Shown here piece by piece: positions 34,421 to 35,887 of a stretch of DNA of 35,887 bases (position 1 is the first letter of the stretch; the number at the start of each line of letters is the position of its first letter). This stretch comes from Gaoshiqia sediminis. Its GTDB lineage: Bacteria > Bacteroidota > Bacteroidia > Bacteroidales > Prolixibacteraceae. Below the pieces are notes generated by a model, which was given only the letters and a program-made list of their open reading frames with translations, ran no database searches and was not told the DNA's origin. The translations under genes were made by a program, and so were the position numbers. Location of the stretch: the NCBI RefSeq assembly GCF_025907915.1, contig NZ_JAPAAF010000041.1, positions 1-35,887 of the forward strand, in the 5' to 3' direction.

Positions 34421-35769
34421 TGAGCAAGCTCCAACCATACGACAATTACCAACCGGTGCAATACGACTACATTTCGCAACTGCCCCACGACTGGAAACTA
34501 CTACCAAATATGGCCATTTTTCGGGAACGGATTGAACGGGGACATGAAAATGAAGAATTACTCTCGGTGACAATTGGACGAGGTATAATTAAACAATCAG
34601 AATTAGAGAAAAAGGATTCTTCAACGCTCGATAAATCAAAATACTTACTTGTATACCCTGGTGATTTGGTTTACAGCATGCGTTTTCGTCAAGGTGCGTC
34701 TGGTTACAGTATCCATAAAGGCATTGTAAGTCCTGCCTGTACAGTTCTAAAACCTAAAAGAGAAATCGAAATAAATCCTCGTTTCTTTTTTTTCATGTTT
34801 CGTACAGGGTTTTACAAAAACTATGTCGAGCGTTTCGCTTACGGTATTGCTGACGGTCAAATTCCATTGCGCTATGTCGATTTCAAACGCATGTACACCA
34901 TTGTACCACCCCTCGAAACCCAAAACGCCATTGTTGCCTACCTCGACCGAAAAACCAAACAAATCCAGGACTTTATTGCTAAGAAACAACGGCTGATTGA
35001 GTTGTTGGAGGAGCAGAAGAAAAGTATAACTTTTAATTTACTAACAAAAGGAATAGATAATGTTAATTCTGAACCTGTAAAGGATTCTTGGCTTCAGGAA
35101 AAACCAGTTCATTGGAAAGTCCATAGAGGCAAATCAATGTTTAAAATCTTTGGGGGATTTGCACCATCTGATTTAAGGATTTTAAATGAAAGTGAATATA
35201 GCCAGTTAAATGCTATTAGTTACTATAAGGTTGATGATTTAAACAATGTTGATGGATTTTTATTGAAACCAAGTTCATGGAGAGTAAATTCAAAAAAATT
35301 AAGAACAACTGGAAAAGGGACTATTCTTTTACCGAAGAGAGGTGCAGCCATAATGACTAACAAAGTTACACAGTGCTCTGATTCATGTGTTTTCGACAGC
35401 AATATTATGGGCATTAAAGTTGATAATTCAATTGTCCATACAGATTATATTTGTCTGTGGTTAAAAACAAGAAATTTGATTGAGTTAGCAGATGTGACGA
35501 CTATACCACAATTGAATAATAAACACATTTATCCACTTTTAATAAGTCTTCCAGATTTAGAAGAGCAAAAAAGGATTCTTGAATACCTACAAGAGAAGAC
35601 AAATCATTTAGGTCGAAGCGTTTCAATTGCTATGTCAGAAATAGAGAAAGCAAAAGAGTACCAGGAGAGTTTAATTACCCAAGTCGTAACCGGGCAATTA
35701 AAAGTACCAATGTCTGAATTAAGATTAGAGGGATTATTGGATGACAGGATAGGAATAAACACGTATTGA
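34420..35769 (+). CDS. hsdS: Type I restriction-modification specificity subunit (HsdS)
   Basis: HsdS chooses the two-part DNA target for methylation and cutting. This 449-residue protein has the standard two-fold plan. Target-recognition domain 1 spans about 20-165, and a central conserved helix includes LETQNAIVAYLDRKTKQIQDFIAKKQRLIELLEEQKKS. Domain 2 spans about 220-385, and a second conserved helix includes LEEQKRILEYLQEKTNH, with a terminal KEYQESLITQVVTGQL. Both halves are complete. The recognition domains are visibly richer in A+T than the central helix, a mosaic expected from domain swapping. The ATG at 34420 is chosen because the conserved opening (YDNYQPVQYDYISQLPHDWK) follows it. 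Its partner is the HsdM at 30126. The target sequence cannot be read. Confidence 0.93.
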   Translation: MSKLQPYDNYQPVQYDYISQLPHDWKLLPNMAIFRERIERGHENEELLSVTIGRGIIKQSELEKKDSSTLDKSKYLLVYPGDLVYSMRFRQGASGYSIHKGIVSPACTVLKPKREIEINPRFFFFMFRTGFYKNYVERFAYGIADGQIPLRYVDFKRMYTIVPPLETQNAIVAYLDRKTKQIQDFIAKKQRLIELLEEQKKSITFNLLTKGIDNVNSEPVKDSWLQEKPVHWKVHRGKSMFKIFGGFAPSDLRILNESEYSQLNAISYYKVDDLNNVDGFLLKPSSWRVNSKKLRTTGKGTILLPKRGAAIMTNKVTQCSDSCVFDSNIMGIKVDNSIVHTDYICLWLKTRNLIELADVTTIPQLNNKHIYPLLISLPDLEEQKRILEYLQEKTNHLGRSVSIAMSEIEKAKEYQESLITQVVTGQLKVPMSELRLEGLLDDRIGINTY

Positions 35770-35776
35770 AAACTAA

Positions 35777-35830
35777 ATCACGCAAAATCCTTCAATCATC
35801 AAATCCAATAAATCCTAATTCAGACAATTA
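35777..35830 (+). repeat. AATCCT-type repeat downstream of hsdS
   Basis: This is a further copy of the repeat, with a perfect AATCCTAATTCAGACAA at 35811-35827. It leads directly into a GxxExxY-like fragment, as the copy at 33881 leads into the intact gene. Confidence 0.8.
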
Positions 35831-35887
35831 ATGGAAACTTCGGTGCAAAACGCCTTGAATTCAAACAGGTTTACAATCATTACTGCC
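35828..35887 (+). pseudogene. Relic of a second GxxExxY gene, cut by the window edge
   Basis: After the repeat, one frame reads NFGAKRLEFKQVYNHYC. This is the counterpart of NFGARSLEFKRVYN near the C-terminus of the intact GxxExxY protein. The first three quarters of the gene are missing: an ATG-like start after the repeat is joined almost directly to this C-terminal piece, out of frame. The fragment runs to the window edge, so its end is not seen. Confidence 0.65.

Noticed and set aside
33881-35830. Possible CRISPR-like array from the AATCCT repeats
   Set aside because: Copies are few, irregularly spaced, imperfect and separated by whole genes. There is no spacer pattern and no cas gene.

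Overview
The window looks like a chromosomal segment of a marine or gut-type Bacteroidota, probably near Marinilabiliales/Prolixibacteraceae (inference). The grounds are two SusC/SusD pairs, each with its own ECF sigma factor and FecR anti-sigma, a DUF6266 protein, a GxxExxY protein, and Bacteroidota-style intergenic repeats. I saw no rRNA, tRNA, CRISPR array or intact insertion sequence.

Layout. (1) 1-868: repeat- and hairpin-rich DNA, perhaps with the tail of a gene at the edge. (2) 869-1492: a DUF6266 protein. (3) 1680-8531, plus strand: a tightly packed type I restriction operon: hsdR, a winged-helix/Vsr-like nuclease, a PGN_0703-type PD-(D/E)XK nuclease, a DUF4062 protein, and an hsdM that breaks off just after its NPPF motif. 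(4) 8517-8880: gene remnants at the junction. (5) 8883-27948, minus strand: two tandem, same-direction polysaccharide-utilisation modules. Module B (19306-27948) reads sigma-FecR-SusC-SusD-GH105/88. Module A (8883-19070) reads sigma-FecR-SusC-SusD-sulfatase-GH105/88. (6) 27949-28785: a gene-free mosaic of palindromic and tandem repeats. (7) 28786-35887, plus strand: an unknown 409-aa protein, then a second type I locus of hsdM, a HigB-like toxin, a HigA/ImmA-IrrE antitoxin, GxxExxY, hsdS and a GxxExxY relic. Its hsdR is not in the window.

How the genes work together. In each carbohydrate module the SusC carries an N-terminal STN domain. This fits trans-envelope signalling in which a bound glycan at SusC/SusD acts through FecR to release the ECF sigma factor. 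The unsaturated-uronyl hydrolases and the sulfatase suggest a sulfated, uronate-containing polysaccharide already cut by a lyase encoded elsewhere.

The carbohydrate block sits between two defence blocks, and the left one is broken at the junction. The best candidate for an undescribed system is the three-gene set between hsdR and hsdM (4932-7694). Its DUF4062 member appears to be fused to a segment resembling the C-terminus of class II ribonucleotide reductases.
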